A stretch of DNA of 64,000 bases. It comes from Pseudomonas schmalbachii. Its GTDB lineage: Bacteria; Pseudomonadota; Gammaproteobacteria; Pseudomonadales; Pseudomonadaceae. The notes under the pieces were generated by a model. The model saw nothing but the letters and a program-made list of their open reading frames with translations. It made no database searches and had not been told where the DNA came from. This document shows, piece after piece, positions 32,895 through 41,461 of this stretch (its first letter is position 1; every line of letters begins with the position of its first letter). Position numbers and translations under genes: made by a program. The stretch lies in NCBI RefSeq assembly GCF_017589465.1, contig NZ_JAELYA010000011.1:62001-126000 (forward strand), given 5' to 3'.

Positions 32895-32925
32895 CATGGG
32901 TATCGCTGCGCTCAACCCATCCTGC
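32895..32925. repeat. Half copy of repeat family B
   Basis: CATGGGTATCGCTGCGCTCAACCCATCCTGC is the right arm alone. Read on the reverse strand it encodes the last codons (RMG) and the TGA stop of the PepSY gene. Confidence 0.8.
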
Positions 32926-34510
32926 GGGGGCTGGCGAGTGACCAGACGCTGTTCGGCGGACCGAAGCGTGCGCGCCGCCAAGCCGCGCGGCCTGCCAGTC
33001 CGAACGATACGGCCAGGCCCGCCAGCATCAGGTCGATCACGGCGACGCCCCAGAGTTGCTCGCGAATCGTGACCAGCAGGTTTTCCCGGGTCAGCATGGC
33101 GTTGAGGATCGGCAGGACGGCATAGACAACCGCACAACCGGACAGCAGCTCCACTCCCGCCCGGCTCGGCGGCCGCGCCAGCGACCACATCAGCGCGCCG
33201 AAGAAGCCGATGAAGTACATGTTTGCTTCCAGCGGTTGCTGCGTGACGACGCCGGCCACCAGCAGCCGGTTGCCGAGCAGTGCGAAACCGATGCCCAGGC
33301 AGCAACCCAGGCATACCCCCAGCGTGACCTGGGCCATGACCCAGCCGCTTCCGGGTTGCGCGGGTTGCCGATGCCGGCGCCGGCTTTCGATCCACAGCAG
33401 GTTCCCCGAGAAGAACAGGAAAGCGCCCGCGAGCCCGAGCAGGAAATAGAGGGCACGCATGAGTTCCCCGCCGAATTCGCCGACGTGCAGGGACAGGTAG
33501 CTGTTCTCCAGAACCAGTCCGGTACTGCGCTCGCCCGGCGCGTCGACTTTCAGAATCTCCCCGGTGATGGGCGAAACGATGACCCAGCCCTGCGCGATCA
33601 GCTCCGTGCGCAAATGCCCCGTGACCTTCGCGCTGGCCTTTTCCGTGCCATAGGCCGTGTAGGAAATACCGGTTGGCTGAAAGCCATCCACACGTGCAGA
33701 CGCAATGGCGATCAGCCGGCTGGCCGGCAGCATCGCCACGACCGTGCCGGGCGCCTTGTCAGCGCCGGAACCTCCGAATTTGCTCTCGCCGAAACGCCCC
33801 TCGGCCAGGTAGGCCTTCGATGGCGCGGGTGTCGGTGTCAGTGTCTGCATCAACCCCGGCATCACCAGGAACGCGGAAAACAGGAAGCCGGTGAAGGCGA
33901 ACATCAGGTGGAACGGCAACGACAGCACGCCAACCACATTGTGGGCATCGAGCCAGAGTCTTTTCAGGTTCCTGCCGACGCGCAGGGCGTAAAGGTCTGC
34001 CAGCAGATGCGGCAGATGGATCAGGACTCCCGTTACCAGGGCGAGGAAATACACCAGGCTGACCACGCCCATCAGGAGGAATCCCGCAGTAAACGGCAGC
34101 CCCAGGGTGAAATGGATCTGGTTGATGAAATGACGGATTTCGGAATGGGTCTGGCGCGGTACGACTTCGAATTGTTCGTCAAGGACGCGCGTTTGCTGGG
34201 GACGCGAGCGGTCGTTGCCTTCGAAGTAGCTGGCCGAGGGCTTTTCGCCATCGCCGAGGGAGATCGAGAAATTTCCGCCGCTGGCGCGCTCGGTCGCCAC
34301 CACGGAAACCAGTCGATCCAGCTGCGCCAGCGTCCCGCTCGACTGCCGCAGCTCGGGATTGGCCCATTGGTGCAGCGCCTCCGCATACATGGTGATCGCG
34401 CCGGCGTAGAAGGCGATGAACAGCGCCATGCCGGTGGCGATGCCGATCCAGCTGTGCACGGACGTAAAGCGCTTGATGGTTTGCGGCGAGAACATTCGCG
34501 ACTTCGCCAT
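32912..34510 (-). CDS. PepSY-associated transmembrane protein of an iron-uptake locus
   Basis: The 532-residue inner-membrane protein has a first membrane helix at about residues 17-40 (FTSVHSWIGIATGMALFIAFYAG). PepSY-type periplasmic regions alternate with further helices (HLPHLLADLYALRVG, LWLDAHNVVGVLSLPFHLMFAFTGFLF), and four to five more helices close the C-terminus. Family members are often found beside siderophore receptors and some reduce ferric siderophores with conserved histidines, several of which are present. It is last of a cluster with two small membrane proteins and a TonB receptor. ATG 34510 has GGAGG. The C-terminus ends inside a repeat. Confidence 0.88.
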   Translation of the reverse strand: MAKSRMFSPQTIKRFTSVHSWIGIATGMALFIAFYAGAITMYAEALHQWANPELRQSSGTLAQLDRLVSVVATERASGGNFSISLGDGEKPSASYFEGNDRSRPQQTRVLDEQFEVVPRQTHSEIRHFINQIHFTLGLPFTAGFLLMGVVSLVYFLALVTGVLIHLPHLLADLYALRVGRNLKRLWLDAHNVVGVLSLPFHLMFAFTGFLFSAFLVMPGLMQTLTPTPAPSKAYLAEGRFGESKFGGSGADKAPGTVVAMLPASRLIAIASARVDGFQPTGISYTAYGTEKASAKVTGHLRTELIAQGWVIVSPITGEILKVDAPGERSTGLVLENSYLSLHVGEFGGELMRALYFLLGLAGAFLFFSGNLLWIESRRRHRQPAQPGSGWVMAQVTLGVCLGCCLGIGFALLGNRLLVAGVVTQQPLEANMYFIGFFGALMWSLARPPSRAGVELLSGCAVVYAVLPILNAMLTRENLLVTIREQLWGVAVIDLMLAGLAVSFGLAGRAAWRRARFGPPNSVWSLASPRRMG

Positions 34511-34512
34511 CG

Positions 34513-34779
34513 TCAGCCTCCACTGGAATGCCGGGCAAGGAAAAGAACACCGCCGGCAATGGCCAGCGCGCCGCCCAGGCCAATCCAGCAACTGAGCGAC
34601 TTAGCGCGCTTCAGCCCCCAGATCATGACCGCGCACCAGACCGGCACCAGCAGAAACACGGCGACCACGAAGCGGGTATAGGGAAGACCCGGGCCGTACT
34701 CGGCGTACAGCGCGCACAAGGCCAGCGTCAGGGGCGTGCCGAGGAATGTGCTGGCGACTGCCTGGGAGCGATAGGACAC
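34513..34779 (-). CDS. Small membrane protein, DUF3649-like
   Basis: The 88-residue protein has two or three hydrophobic segments and an RFVVAVFLLVPVWCAVMIWGLKRAKS stretch like the DUF3649 proteins that accompany PepSY and TonB receptor genes. The GTG start at 34779 directly follows the TAG stop of the upstream gene and has AGGAAG ahead. It ends 2 nt before the PepSY gene. A role in siderophore uptake is inferred from context only. Confidence 0.75.
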   Translation of the reverse strand: MSYRSQAVASTFLGTPLTLALCALYAEYGPGLPYTRFVVAVFLLVPVWCAVMIWGLKRAKSLSCWIGLGGALAIAGGVLFLARHSSGG

Positions 34780-35049
34780 CTACAGCTTCCTCCGCGCCAG
34801 AAGGTAGGGCAGGGCAACGCTGACCAGCATCCATACCGCGAGCGCCAGCAGACCGCCCACCAGTCCGCCCCATGCCACCGTCCACGCGGCGGTTCCGGCG
34901 AACAGGAACGCCGCGCCAAGCACCAGAAACGGTGCGGGTCGGAACGGCCTGCGCAGCAGTCGCTGGTGTGCGGATGTCAGGTACAGGAACAGGGCGCCGA
35001 GGGAAACCAGCAGGAACCCTGCGCCGGAAAAGAGGGCGTCATCAGTCAT
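34780..35049 (-). CDS. Small membrane protein, DUF3325-like
   Basis: The 89-residue protein has three hydrophobic segments (LLVSLGALFLYLTSAHQRLL, PFLVLGAAFLFAGTAAWTVAW, LLALAVWMLVSVALPYLL). The SAHQR and WGG elements resemble DUF3325 proteins of iron-regulated clusters. It stands between the TonB receptor and the DUF3649-like gene. Function is unknown. Confidence 0.72.
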   Translation of the reverse strand: MTDDALFSGAGFLLVSLGALFLYLTSAHQRLLRRPFRPAPFLVLGAAFLFAGTAAWTVAWGGLVGGLLALAVWMLVSVALPYLLARRKL

Positions 35050-35126
35050 CGACTATCCCGCCAGGAAGAATCATTTGCCGTGGAAAGCAGGAAACCCGGC
35101 GAATGCCGGGCTTCCTCTCGTCAGGA

Positions 35127-37556
35127 TCAGAAGTTCAGGTCGAGCGTCGCACCGACCACCCGCTCGCGACCGACCACGGCCGTCTGGACGGCGGAATCCT
35201 TGTTGCGGAAGAGGAAATACTCTTCGTCGGTGGCGTTGTCGGCCCACAGCGTCAGGCGCCACTGCTCGGCGGCATAGCCGGTGCGCAGGTTGAGGACGGT
35301 GTAGACCGGCATGCGGTCCTCTTCCTCGCCTGTCAGCACAGTGGTCGAGGTGGTGGTGCCGGTGTACTTGAGGTCGCCACCGACGAACCAGCCGCTGGAA
35401 TGCCGGTAGTCCGCGCCGAGCGCCGCAGTCCACTCGGGGGCCCCGGGGAAGGGCTCGCCTGCCAGGTCCAGGGTCTGGCCTGCCTGCACGAAGTTGAACT
35501 CGTCGAACTCGGTCTTGGCCATGCCCAGCGAGGCGAAGGTATCCAGCCCTTCCAGCGGCTGCATGCCGACTTCGATCTCGAAGCCGGTGACGTGCGACTT
35601 GCCGGCGTTGACCACCACATCGCTCTGGACGTTGCCCGGGTCCTGCAGCAGGTTGATCTGCTGGTCGTCCCAGTCCAGGTAGAACAGGTTGGCGTTCAGG
35701 CGCAGGCGGTCCTCGAACCACAGCGAGCGATAGGACAGCTCGTAGTTCCAGGCGTACTCGGGGTCGAAGTCGTAGACTTCCTGCGTCACGGTGTTGGTCG
35801 CGGTGCCGCCGGCGCGGTAGGCGCGCTGCACGGTGAAGCCGACATTCTGGCTGGCGTCGATCTGGTACTGCACACCGAGCTTGGGCAGCCATGCGTCGTA
35901 GCTGGTGTCGCCATCGCTGGCGGTGTCGCTGTCGAAGACCGGGAAATCGCCGAACAGCAACTGCTGGGCGCCCGCGCTCTTGAAATCCTGCTTCTCGTAG
36001 TCATAGCGAAGGCCGCCGATCAGGGTCCAGCGCTCGTCCAGGTGCCAGTTCATCTCGCCGAACAAGGCGTAGTTGTCCACCTTGGTCTTGTTGCGATCCT
36101 GGGTCTCCAGGGTCAGCCCGGGGAATCCGACGAACTCTCCGGGAATTACCCGCTCGGCATGACCCTTGTCCTCGCCGGTATTGATGTAAAGCCCCGCCAC
36201 CGCTGCGTACTGCGGGTTATCCCAGTTCAGGCGCAGTTCCTGGGCGGTCTGCTCCTCGTCGAATTCACCCTGCCAGACCAGGTCGACCGAAGGGCGGCTG
36301 GTCTCGGTCTTCACGTGGGTGGTGAGCGAGGTCAGGGTCAGGCCTTCGCTCAGCGGCTGGACGATTTCCAGCGCGGTGTTGTAGCTGGTGCTGCTGCGCT
36401 CCTCGGTCAGCGTCGGCGAGAGTTGCGGCGAAGGCACGTTGCCCCAGACGCGATCGAAGTAGTCCACTCCCGCAGAGGGGCCGTCGACAGTGTTGCCCGC
36501 GGGCGAGTCGTAGCTCTTCGAGTGGCTGAGCAGGATGCGGGTATCGCCGGCACCGTACGGTTCGAACAGCAACTTGCCGCGCACCTGCCAGTAATCGTCC
36601 TCGGCGCGCTCGTCGCCGCGTGGCGCATTTTCGAAGTATGGATAGTCGATGCCGCCGTCGGCATGGCTGCGTTCTGCCGCCAGGCGGAAGGCCAGCTTGT
36701 CCTCCACCAGCGGGCCCGAGACCATCGTGGCATAGCCGCGGGTGTCCAGTTCGCCGGTGGTGCCGCGGGCGGCGCCTTCCCAGAAGTAGGTCGGGTCCTT
36801 GGTGTCGATGCGGATCGAACCGGCCAGGGCGTTGCGCCCGCTGACCGTCGACTGCGGGCCGCGTAGTACTTCCACCTGCTCCACGTCCCACATCCCGAGC
36901 GCGCCGCGCCGGGCGCCCTGCAGGGTTTGCGCCACGCCATCGACGTAGAGGGTGGCCAGCGGACGGCCCTGCGGCCCGCCGATACCCTCGGAGTTGATAC
37001 CGCGGATGATGTAGCCGGAGTCGACGGAGGCAGCGTCGCTGACGTTGGCCATCATGCGAAAGGTGTCGGGCAGGCTCTGCAGGTGGGCCTGTTCGATCCG
37101 CTTGTCGTCGACCACGGCCACGCTGGAAGTGGTCTGCTGCAGGTCCCGCTCGATCTTCTCGCCACGCACGACCATGGGCGTCAGCGCGAGATCGTCATCG
37201 CTCGCTGTCGGGTTCGTCTCCAGGGTGACGGTGCGTTCGCCGGTGAAGCGGGAACTCAGGCCGGTGCCTTCGAGCAGGGTGCGCAGGGCCTGCTGCCGAT
37301 CCATCCGGCCGCTGACCGCCTGCGAGCGCCGGCCCTGGCTCAGCTCCGCGTCGTACAGGACCTGTACGCCACTGGCGATGCCGTATGCGGTCAGCGCGTC
37401 GTCCAGTTCCTGGGCCGGGATGTTGTAGTGGACCAGGTCATTGCGTTCGGTGCTGGCTTCCGCGGCCTGGGCGATCGTGGTGTCGACCAGCATCGTCGAG
37501 CAGGCGAGCAGGATCGAGGCCGCCAGACGGCTCCTCAGTGGCAGTGGATTCGGCAT
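35127..37556 (-). CDS. TonB-dependent siderophore receptor with signalling domain
   Basis: The 809-residue outer-membrane receptor has a signal peptide ending near residue 31 (TTIAQA/AEAS) and an STN signalling domain at about residues 40-112 (YNIPAQELDDALTAYGIASGVQVLYD). A TonB-box-like TPMVVRGEK, a plug with VEVLRGPQSTVSGRNALAGSI, and a beta-barrel ending in a C-terminal Phe (LDLNF) follow. The STN domain marks it as a transducer that signals through a FecR-type protein, and such a pair lies just upstream. The siderophore is unknown. ATG 37556 has GGGGAG at 5 nt. No obvious Fur box is seen directly before it. Confidence 0.93.
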   Translation of the reverse strand: MPNPLPLRSRLAASILLACSTMLVDTTIAQAAEASTERNDLVHYNIPAQELDDALTAYGIASGVQVLYDAELSQGRRSQAVSGRMDRQQALRTLLEGTGLSSRFTGERTVTLETNPTASDDDLALTPMVVRGEKIERDLQQTTSSVAVVDDKRIEQAHLQSLPDTFRMMANVSDAASVDSGYIIRGINSEGIGGPQGRPLATLYVDGVAQTLQGARRGALGMWDVEQVEVLRGPQSTVSGRNALAGSIRIDTKDPTYFWEGAARGTTGELDTRGYATMVSGPLVEDKLAFRLAAERSHADGGIDYPYFENAPRGDERAEDDYWQVRGKLLFEPYGAGDTRILLSHSKSYDSPAGNTVDGPSAGVDYFDRVWGNVPSPQLSPTLTEERSSTSYNTALEIVQPLSEGLTLTSLTTHVKTETSRPSVDLVWQGEFDEEQTAQELRLNWDNPQYAAVAGLYINTGEDKGHAERVIPGEFVGFPGLTLETQDRNKTKVDNYALFGEMNWHLDERWTLIGGLRYDYEKQDFKSAGAQQLLFGDFPVFDSDTASDGDTSYDAWLPKLGVQYQIDASQNVGFTVQRAYRAGGTATNTVTQEVYDFDPEYAWNYELSYRSLWFEDRLRLNANLFYLDWDDQQINLLQDPGNVQSDVVVNAGKSHVTGFEIEVGMQPLEGLDTFASLGMAKTEFDEFNFVQAGQTLDLAGEPFPGAPEWTAALGADYRHSSGWFVGGDLKYTGTTTSTTVLTGEEEDRMPVYTVLNLRTGYAAEQWRLTLWADNATDEEYFLFRNKDSAVQTAVVGRERVVGATLDLNF

Positions 37557-37687
37557 GTGTTCTCCCCGGATGGTCATCGAAAAGGTGCAGATGAAAAGCA
37601 TTCCTGTTCGATAGACGCTTCCCGAAAGGCCGACCCGCAATGCGAAGCGAAAAATTATTTGGCGCTGTACGATCGGAGGACGTTTTT

Positions 37688-37776
37688 GTAGGAGCCAGCT
37701 TGCTGGCGATCCGTCGTTACGCCCAACACCGACGCTGTCGGTAAATATCATTGATCGCCAGCAAGCTGGCTCCTAC
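37688..37776. repeat. Repeat family D, complete
   Basis: GTAGGAGCCAGCTTGCTGGCGAT and ATCGCCAGCAAGCTGGCTCCTAC form a fully matched inverted repeat around a 43-nt centre. Confidence 0.9.
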
Positions 37777-37830
37777 AAAGTGCGCGATCCCGCCGTAGGA
37801 GCAACTGTCTTCGTATTGTCGCGAGGCTAC

Positions 37831-37950
37831 CCCCTCACCCTAACCCTCTCCCTCAAGGGCGAGGGGACTGTCCTGAGTGGCCGGCTGGCACGGCATATCG
37901 CCTGACGCAGTTGTGCCCCCTCTCCCTCCGGGAGAGGGATGGGGTGAGGG
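37831..37950. repeat. CCCTCACCC-type palindromic repeat
   Basis: CCCTCACCCTAACCCTCTCCCT pairs with GGGAGAGGGATGGGGTGAGGG; similar in size and layout to 1011-1129. Confidence 0.8.
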
Positions 37951-37971
37951 AATCGCAACGCCGATGATTCC

Positions 37972-38019
37972 GTAGGAGCGGGCCATGCCCGCGATTCGCG
38001 CCCATGGGGCGCTCCTGCA
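37972..38019. repeat. Repeat family E (GTAGGAGCGGGCCATGCCCGCG)
   Basis: GTAGGAGCGGGCCATGCCCGCGATTCG and a closing GGCGCTCCTGC. Related arms occur near 6627-6650 and at 56596-56620. Confidence 0.7.
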
Positions 38020-38041
38020 GATGCGAAGCGCATTGGTTTTT

Positions 38042-38980
38042 CTAGCGCAACACGACCCAGTTGCCGGGAAGGTAGGTCGCCGTCAGCCCGAGGCTGCTGC
38101 GGATATGCTCCAGCGCCTCGTCGGTGCGTTGCAGATGGAAGACGCCGCTGACCGGTCGCCGGGCGGCGGCGTCGCTGGCGAGGATGATGCGGCCACGGCG
38201 GTAGCGGTTCAGTTCCTCCACCAGTTCCGACAGCGGACGCTGCTTGAAGACCAGCAGGTCCTTGCGCCAGGCCAGGGCTTCGGCGCTGTCGACCGGCTGG
38301 GGCGCGCTGCTGTCGGCCTCGCCATAGCGCATCTGCTGGCCAGCTTCCAGGCGATGCGGCTGCTGGTTGGGCTGACGCACGGCGACCACGCCCTCGCTGC
38401 AGACGACTCGCACCGAGGAAGCCTGGTGGCGCACCTCGAATACGGTCCCAAGGGCGGTGACGCTGCCATCGTCGGCCTCGACCACGAAGGGGCGGGAAGT
38501 GTCGTGCTGCACATGGAACACCGCGGCACCGCCTTTCAGCACGATGTGTCGGCGCTCGGTGCTGTAGTCGACGTCCAGGCGGGTGCGGGCATCCAGTTCG
38601 ACCCGGCTGCCGTCTTCGAGGACTACCTCGCGCCGTTCGGCCGTGCCCGTGCGGTAGTCCGAGGCCACGAGGCGGCCGCCGATGTCCTGATCCAGTTGCA
38701 GCCAGCCGAGGCCGAGGAACAGCACGGCGCAGGCGGCCAGCCCGGAGCGCAGATAGCGACGGCGGGGGGCACGCACGGCGGTTTCCATGGGAAGACGGCC
38801 CAGTTGCTTCCACAGTCGGGCGGCCTCCTGGTAGGCCCGGGCGTGTTCCGGGCTGAGGTCGCACCACTCGCGCAGGGCGCGGGCGTCCTCGACCGTGGCC
38901 TGGCCGGAGGTGAGGAGTACCACCCAGGCATTGGCTTGCCGGGTCAGCTCGTTCGGGGCTGGATCAGTGTGGGATGTCAT
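38042..38980 (-). CDS. FecR family anti-sigma factor / sigma regulator
   Basis: The 312-residue protein has a cytoplasmic N-terminal domain (DUF4880; NAWVVLLTSGQATVEDARALREWCDLSPEHARAYQEA, residues 17-53) and one membrane helix near residues 80-96 (SGLAACAVLFLGLGWLQL). A periplasmic FecR domain (GTAERREVVLEDGSRVELDARTRL) and a C-terminal secretin-like region (VSGVFHLQRTDEALEHIRSSL) follow. Such proteins hold and activate an ECF sigma factor when a transducer receptor is loaded. It starts 16 nt after the sigma gene, so the two are co-transcribed. Confidence 0.93.
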   Translation of the reverse strand: MTSHTDPAPNELTRQANAWVVLLTSGQATVEDARALREWCDLSPEHARAYQEAARLWKQLGRLPMETAVRAPRRRYLRSGLAACAVLFLGLGWLQLDQDIGGRLVASDYRTGTAERREVVLEDGSRVELDARTRLDVDYSTERRHIVLKGGAAVFHVQHDTSRPFVVEADDGSVTALGTVFEVRHQASSVRVVCSEGVVAVRQPNQQPHRLEAGQQMRYGEADSSAPQPVDSAEALAWRKDLLVFKQRPLSELVEELNRYRRGRIILASDAAARRPVSGVFHLQRTDEALEHIRSSLGLTATYLPGNWVVLR

Positions 38981-38996
38981 GGGCGAATACTGTATC

Positions 38997-39527
38997 TCAG
39001 CGTTCCTGCCCGGTCTCGCCGCTCAGTTGCTGCAAGCGGAGGGCGCAGTAGTCCAGGGCGCGCCGAACCTCCAGTTCGACTGTCCGCAGGCTGACGCCGA
39101 AGCGCTGGGCCAGGGCCTTGTGCGGCAGCCCTTCGAGCCGCGCGGCGACGAACAGTTCGCGGCGGCGTTGCGGCAGCTCGTCGAGTATCTCCACCAGGCG
39201 CTGCAGTTGTTGCTGATCGGAGGCGACCTGCTCTGCGTTGGGTGCTTCGTCGGGCACCTCCAGCAGCATCTCGATCTCCATCGGGTCCAGCAGGCGGCGG
39301 GCGTTTGCACGGGCGTCGTCGATGGCCAGGTTCGCCGTCATCCGCCGCAGGTAGGCCAACGGGTTGTCGACCGGCTCGCCGGATTGCAGCCGGTGCAACT
39401 TGAGCCAGGCTTCCTGCAGGACATCGTCGGCGGTGGCCCGGCAGCCGATGCGCCCCGTCAGGTAGCGGACGAGGTTGCGGCGCTCGGCGATGAACACGGC
39501 CAGTAGGGAGGGGAATTGCTGCGACAT
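38997..39527 (-). CDS. FecI-like ECF sigma factor
   Basis: In this 176-residue protein sigma region 2 is RYLTGRIGCRATADDVLQEAWLKLHRL with AYLRRMTANLAIDDARAN. Region 4 is LDELPQRRRELFVAARLEGLPHKALAQRFGVSLRTVELEVRRAL. It should direct transcription of the siderophore receptor at 35127-37556 upon signalling through the FecR protein. Two AT-rich palindromes lie about 45-70 bp upstream. ATG 39527 has no strong ribosome site. Confidence 0.93.
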   Translation of the reverse strand: MSQQFPSLLAVFIAERRNLVRYLTGRIGCRATADDVLQEAWLKLHRLQSGEPVDNPLAYLRRMTANLAIDDARANARRLLDPMEIEMLLEVPDEAPNAEQVASDQQQLQRLVEILDELPQRRRELFVAARLEGLPHKALAQRFGVSLRTVELEVRRALDYCALRLQQLSGETGQER

Positions 39528-39570
39528 CGCCCGAATGAGGTCCAGACCTGCGGGAAAATCCGGGCGCTAG

Positions 39571-39599
39571 CTTATCGATAAGTAGAATTGATCTCAATT
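39571..39599. promoter_or_regulatory. Palindrome pair upstream of fecI-like gene, candidate Fur site
   Basis: CTTATCGATAAG (39571-39582) is a perfect 12-bp palindrome. AATTGA-TC-TCAATT (39586-39599) is a second dyad 4 bp away. FecI-type genes are normally Fur-controlled. The match to the 19-bp Fur consensus is only partial, so this is a candidate. Confidence 0.4.
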
Positions 39600-39632
39600 G
39601 CACTCATTGGCTAATGAGGCTCGCCCACCTAC

Positions 39633-39706
39633 GTAGGTTGGTGCTGAGCGAAGCCCAACATTTCCACGGCAGGCGTTGGGCTTCACTGCGTTCAGCACCA
39701 ACCTAC
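39633..39706. repeat. REP-like palindrome, family A
   Basis: GTAGGTTGGTGCTGAGCG with GTTCAGCACCAACCTAC, with a shortened internal part. Confidence 0.85.
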
Positions 39707-39708
39707 CT

Positions 39709-40050
39709 TCACGCGCGGAAGATGAAATACACCGCGCCGATCATGCACAGTCCCGCCCACAGATAGTCGAGCTTCAGCGGCTGCTGCAGGTAATACACGC
39801 TGAACGGCACGAAGACCGCCAGGGTGATGACCTCCTGCATGATCTTCAGCTGGCCGACGTTCAGCACGGTAAAGCCGATGCGGTTGGCCGGCACCTGCAG
39901 CAGGTACTCGAACAGGGCGATGCCCCAGCTGACCAGCGCGGCGATAATCCAGGGCTTGCTGTTCAGCGTCTTCAGGTGGCCATACCAGGCGAAGGTCATG
40001 AACAGGTTGGACAGCACCAGCAGGCCGGCTGTCTGCATGGTTATCGGCAT
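39709..40050 (-). CDS. DMT family small membrane protein (DUF486)
   Basis: The 113-residue protein has four hydrophobic segments and stretches typical of DUF486: FMTFAWYGHLKTL, SWGIALFEYLLQVPANRIG, QLKIMQEVITLAVFVPFSVYYL. It is a single EamA-like half and may act as a dimer. The transported compound is unknown. GGAG precedes ATG 40050; a second ATG at 40038 is possible. Confidence 0.9.
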   Translation of the reverse strand: MPITMQTAGLLVLSNLFMTFAWYGHLKTLNSKPWIIAALVSWGIALFEYLLQVPANRIGFTVLNVGQLKIMQEVITLAVFVPFSVYYLQQPLKLDYLWAGLCMIGAVYFIFRA

Positions 40051-40223
40051 GGGCGGGGCTCCGGGGATGAAAAGCTGCGCAGCCTAATCGTTGCCAGGAG
40101 GTTCGCCAAGGGCGCCTGTCGCCCGGCGCTTGGCGGCGTGCCCCGGCGGCGATATCCTCGCCCCGCACCGTGCACAGCGCACGGCCAGACGTCCGAATCA
40201 CGATTCCCGAGAGCACCACTGAC

Positions 40224-40478
40224 ATGCACTGCCGAGCCGGTTGCGGCGCGTGCTGTATCGCACCCTCCATCTCCTCCCCGATCCCGGGCATGCCGCAGGG
40301 CAAGCCTGCGGGTGTGCGCTGCGTCCAGCTGGACGAGGACAACCTCTGCCGGATATTCGGCCACCCCGAGCGCCCGGCCGTTTGTTCCGCGTTCGACGCC
40401 GATGCCGAATCCTGTGGCGACAGCCGCGAAGCCGCCCTGCACATTCTTGCCGAATGGGAGCGCATAACCGCGGCCTGA
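40224..40478 (+). CDS. YkgJ family cysteine cluster protein
   Basis: The 84-residue protein has [11 protein letters not shown] at the N-terminus, then [25 protein letters not shown]. The Cys spacing matches the UPF0153/YkgJ zinc- or iron-binding motif. Function is unproven. It starts with ATG 40224 and is read toward the START-domain gene. Confidence 0.88.
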   Translation: MHCRAGCGACCIAPSISSPIPGMPQGKPAGVRCVQLDEDNLCRIFGHPERPAVCSAFDADAESCGDSREAALHILAEWERITAA

Positions 40479-40609
40479 ACGCTTGGAACTCCTCTTCAGT
40501 GAGGCCATACTTGCGTCGCTCTGACCGGAAAGCCGATCATGGTCACGGAATGAGCAAAGATCGGGCCTCACGCTCAGGATCTGAAAACCATAACGAGAGG
40601 AATCCCTAC

Positions 40610-41221
40610 ATGCGTGGCGTTTTGCGAATGACCCTGTTGACCGCTGCCGTCCTCGGGTTTGCCGGAACCGCAATGGCGGAAGACTGGCAACTGGCCAAGG
40701 ACGAGGATGGCATCAAGGTCTACCTGAGCAGCGTCCCCGGCTCCAAGTACAAGGCCTATCGCGGTGTCGTCGACATCAAGGCCGACGTGCAGACCATCGG
40801 TGCCCTGCAGGATGACGTGGCAGGTTCCTGCAAGTGGATTCACGCCTGCGGGGAAATGCGTCTGGTGAAGCAGGAAGGCGCCGGCGACAGCTGGACCTAC
40901 TCGAAGATCGAAATGCCCTGGCCGGTGACCGGACGGGATGTGGTGATCCACGTGACTGTCGAGAAAACCGCCGACGGCGGCATGATCCGCCACCTGAAGG
41001 GCGATCCCAAGGCAGTGCCCGCCGTGCCCGGGCAGATCCGCGTACCGAAGCTCGACGGCGAATGGCGACTGGTGCCGAAGGGCGCCGGCGTGACCGAAGT
41101 GACCTATCAGGTGCAGACCGAGCCGGGCGGCAGCATTCCGTCCTGGCTGGCCAACAGCTTCGTGGTCGATGCGCCAATGAATACCCTCAAGGAGCTGCGC
41201 GCCACGGCGGAGAAACGCTGA
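40610..41221 (+). CDS. Secreted START domain lipid-binding protein
   Basis: The 203-residue protein has a signal peptide cleaved near residue 23 (GFAGTAMA/EDW). A START/Bet v1-type fold follows, with WQLAKDEDGIKVYLSSVPGSKYKAYRGV, MPWPVTGRDVVIHVTV and EWRLVPKGAGVTEVTYQVQTEPGG. START proteins bind hydrophobic ligands; this one should be periplasmic. Neither ligand nor partner is evident. AGAGGA precedes ATG 40610. Confidence 0.9.
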   Translation: MRGVLRMTLLTAAVLGFAGTAMAEDWQLAKDEDGIKVYLSSVPGSKYKAYRGVVDIKADVQTIGALQDDVAGSCKWIHACGEMRLVKQEGAGDSWTYSKIEMPWPVTGRDVVIHVTVEKTADGGMIRHLKGDPKAVPAVPGQIRVPKLDGEWRLVPKGAGVTEVTYQVQTEPGGSIPSWLANSFVVDAPMNTLKELRATAEKR

Positions 41222-41394
41222 GCGACAGCCCTGCGGTTGGTTGTTGCCCCTTTACCCGCCAGCGCCGACGGTCGGGGAAAAGAGGGAATGAATAGCAAGT
41301 CCATCGAATTCGGCTCTGCAAATTACCCTCATGTACTACTCCATTAGGGTGGTGTGCTGTAGCCGCGAATGCTTTAGCGTTGCATCAGTTTCGC

Positions 41395-41410
41395 TGTGAA
41401 TCTGATCACA
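41395..41410. promoter_or_regulatory. Perfect Vfr/CRP consensus site upstream of etfB
   Basis: TGTGA-ATCTGA-TCACA matches the CRP/Vfr half-sites exactly with the correct 6-nt spacer. It is centred about 70 bp before the etfB start codon. Vfr is the Pseudomonas CRP homologue. Control of etfBA by it is inferred. Confidence 0.6.
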
Positions 41411-41435
41411 ATGCGAAAGCTCTGTCCCCTTGGTT

Positions 41436-41461
41436 CCGGACCGTGAGGTCCGGTTTTTTTT
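41436..41461 (+). terminator. Hairpin plus T-run directly before etfB, candidate attenuator
   Basis: CCGGACC-GTGA-GGTCCGG is followed by eight T, then immediately by the etfB ribosome site (CGGAG) and ATG 41473. It is a full intrinsic terminator by sequence, placed in the leader of a highly expressed gene. Confidence 0.8.

Larger units (their letters stand above)
37557..38041. other. Intergenic 485 bp with repeats, no gene
   Basis: Between the receptor start and the FecR stop I see only repeats (family D 37688-37776, the CCCTCACCC type 37831-37950, family E 37972-38019) and about 130 bp next to the receptor that should hold its promoter. Confidence 0.6.

Noticed and set aside
34872-36866. 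664-codon + strand frame opposite the TonB receptor
   Set aside because: It is a shadow of the receptor, with low-complexity Gln/Val/Ala composition and no recognisable domain.
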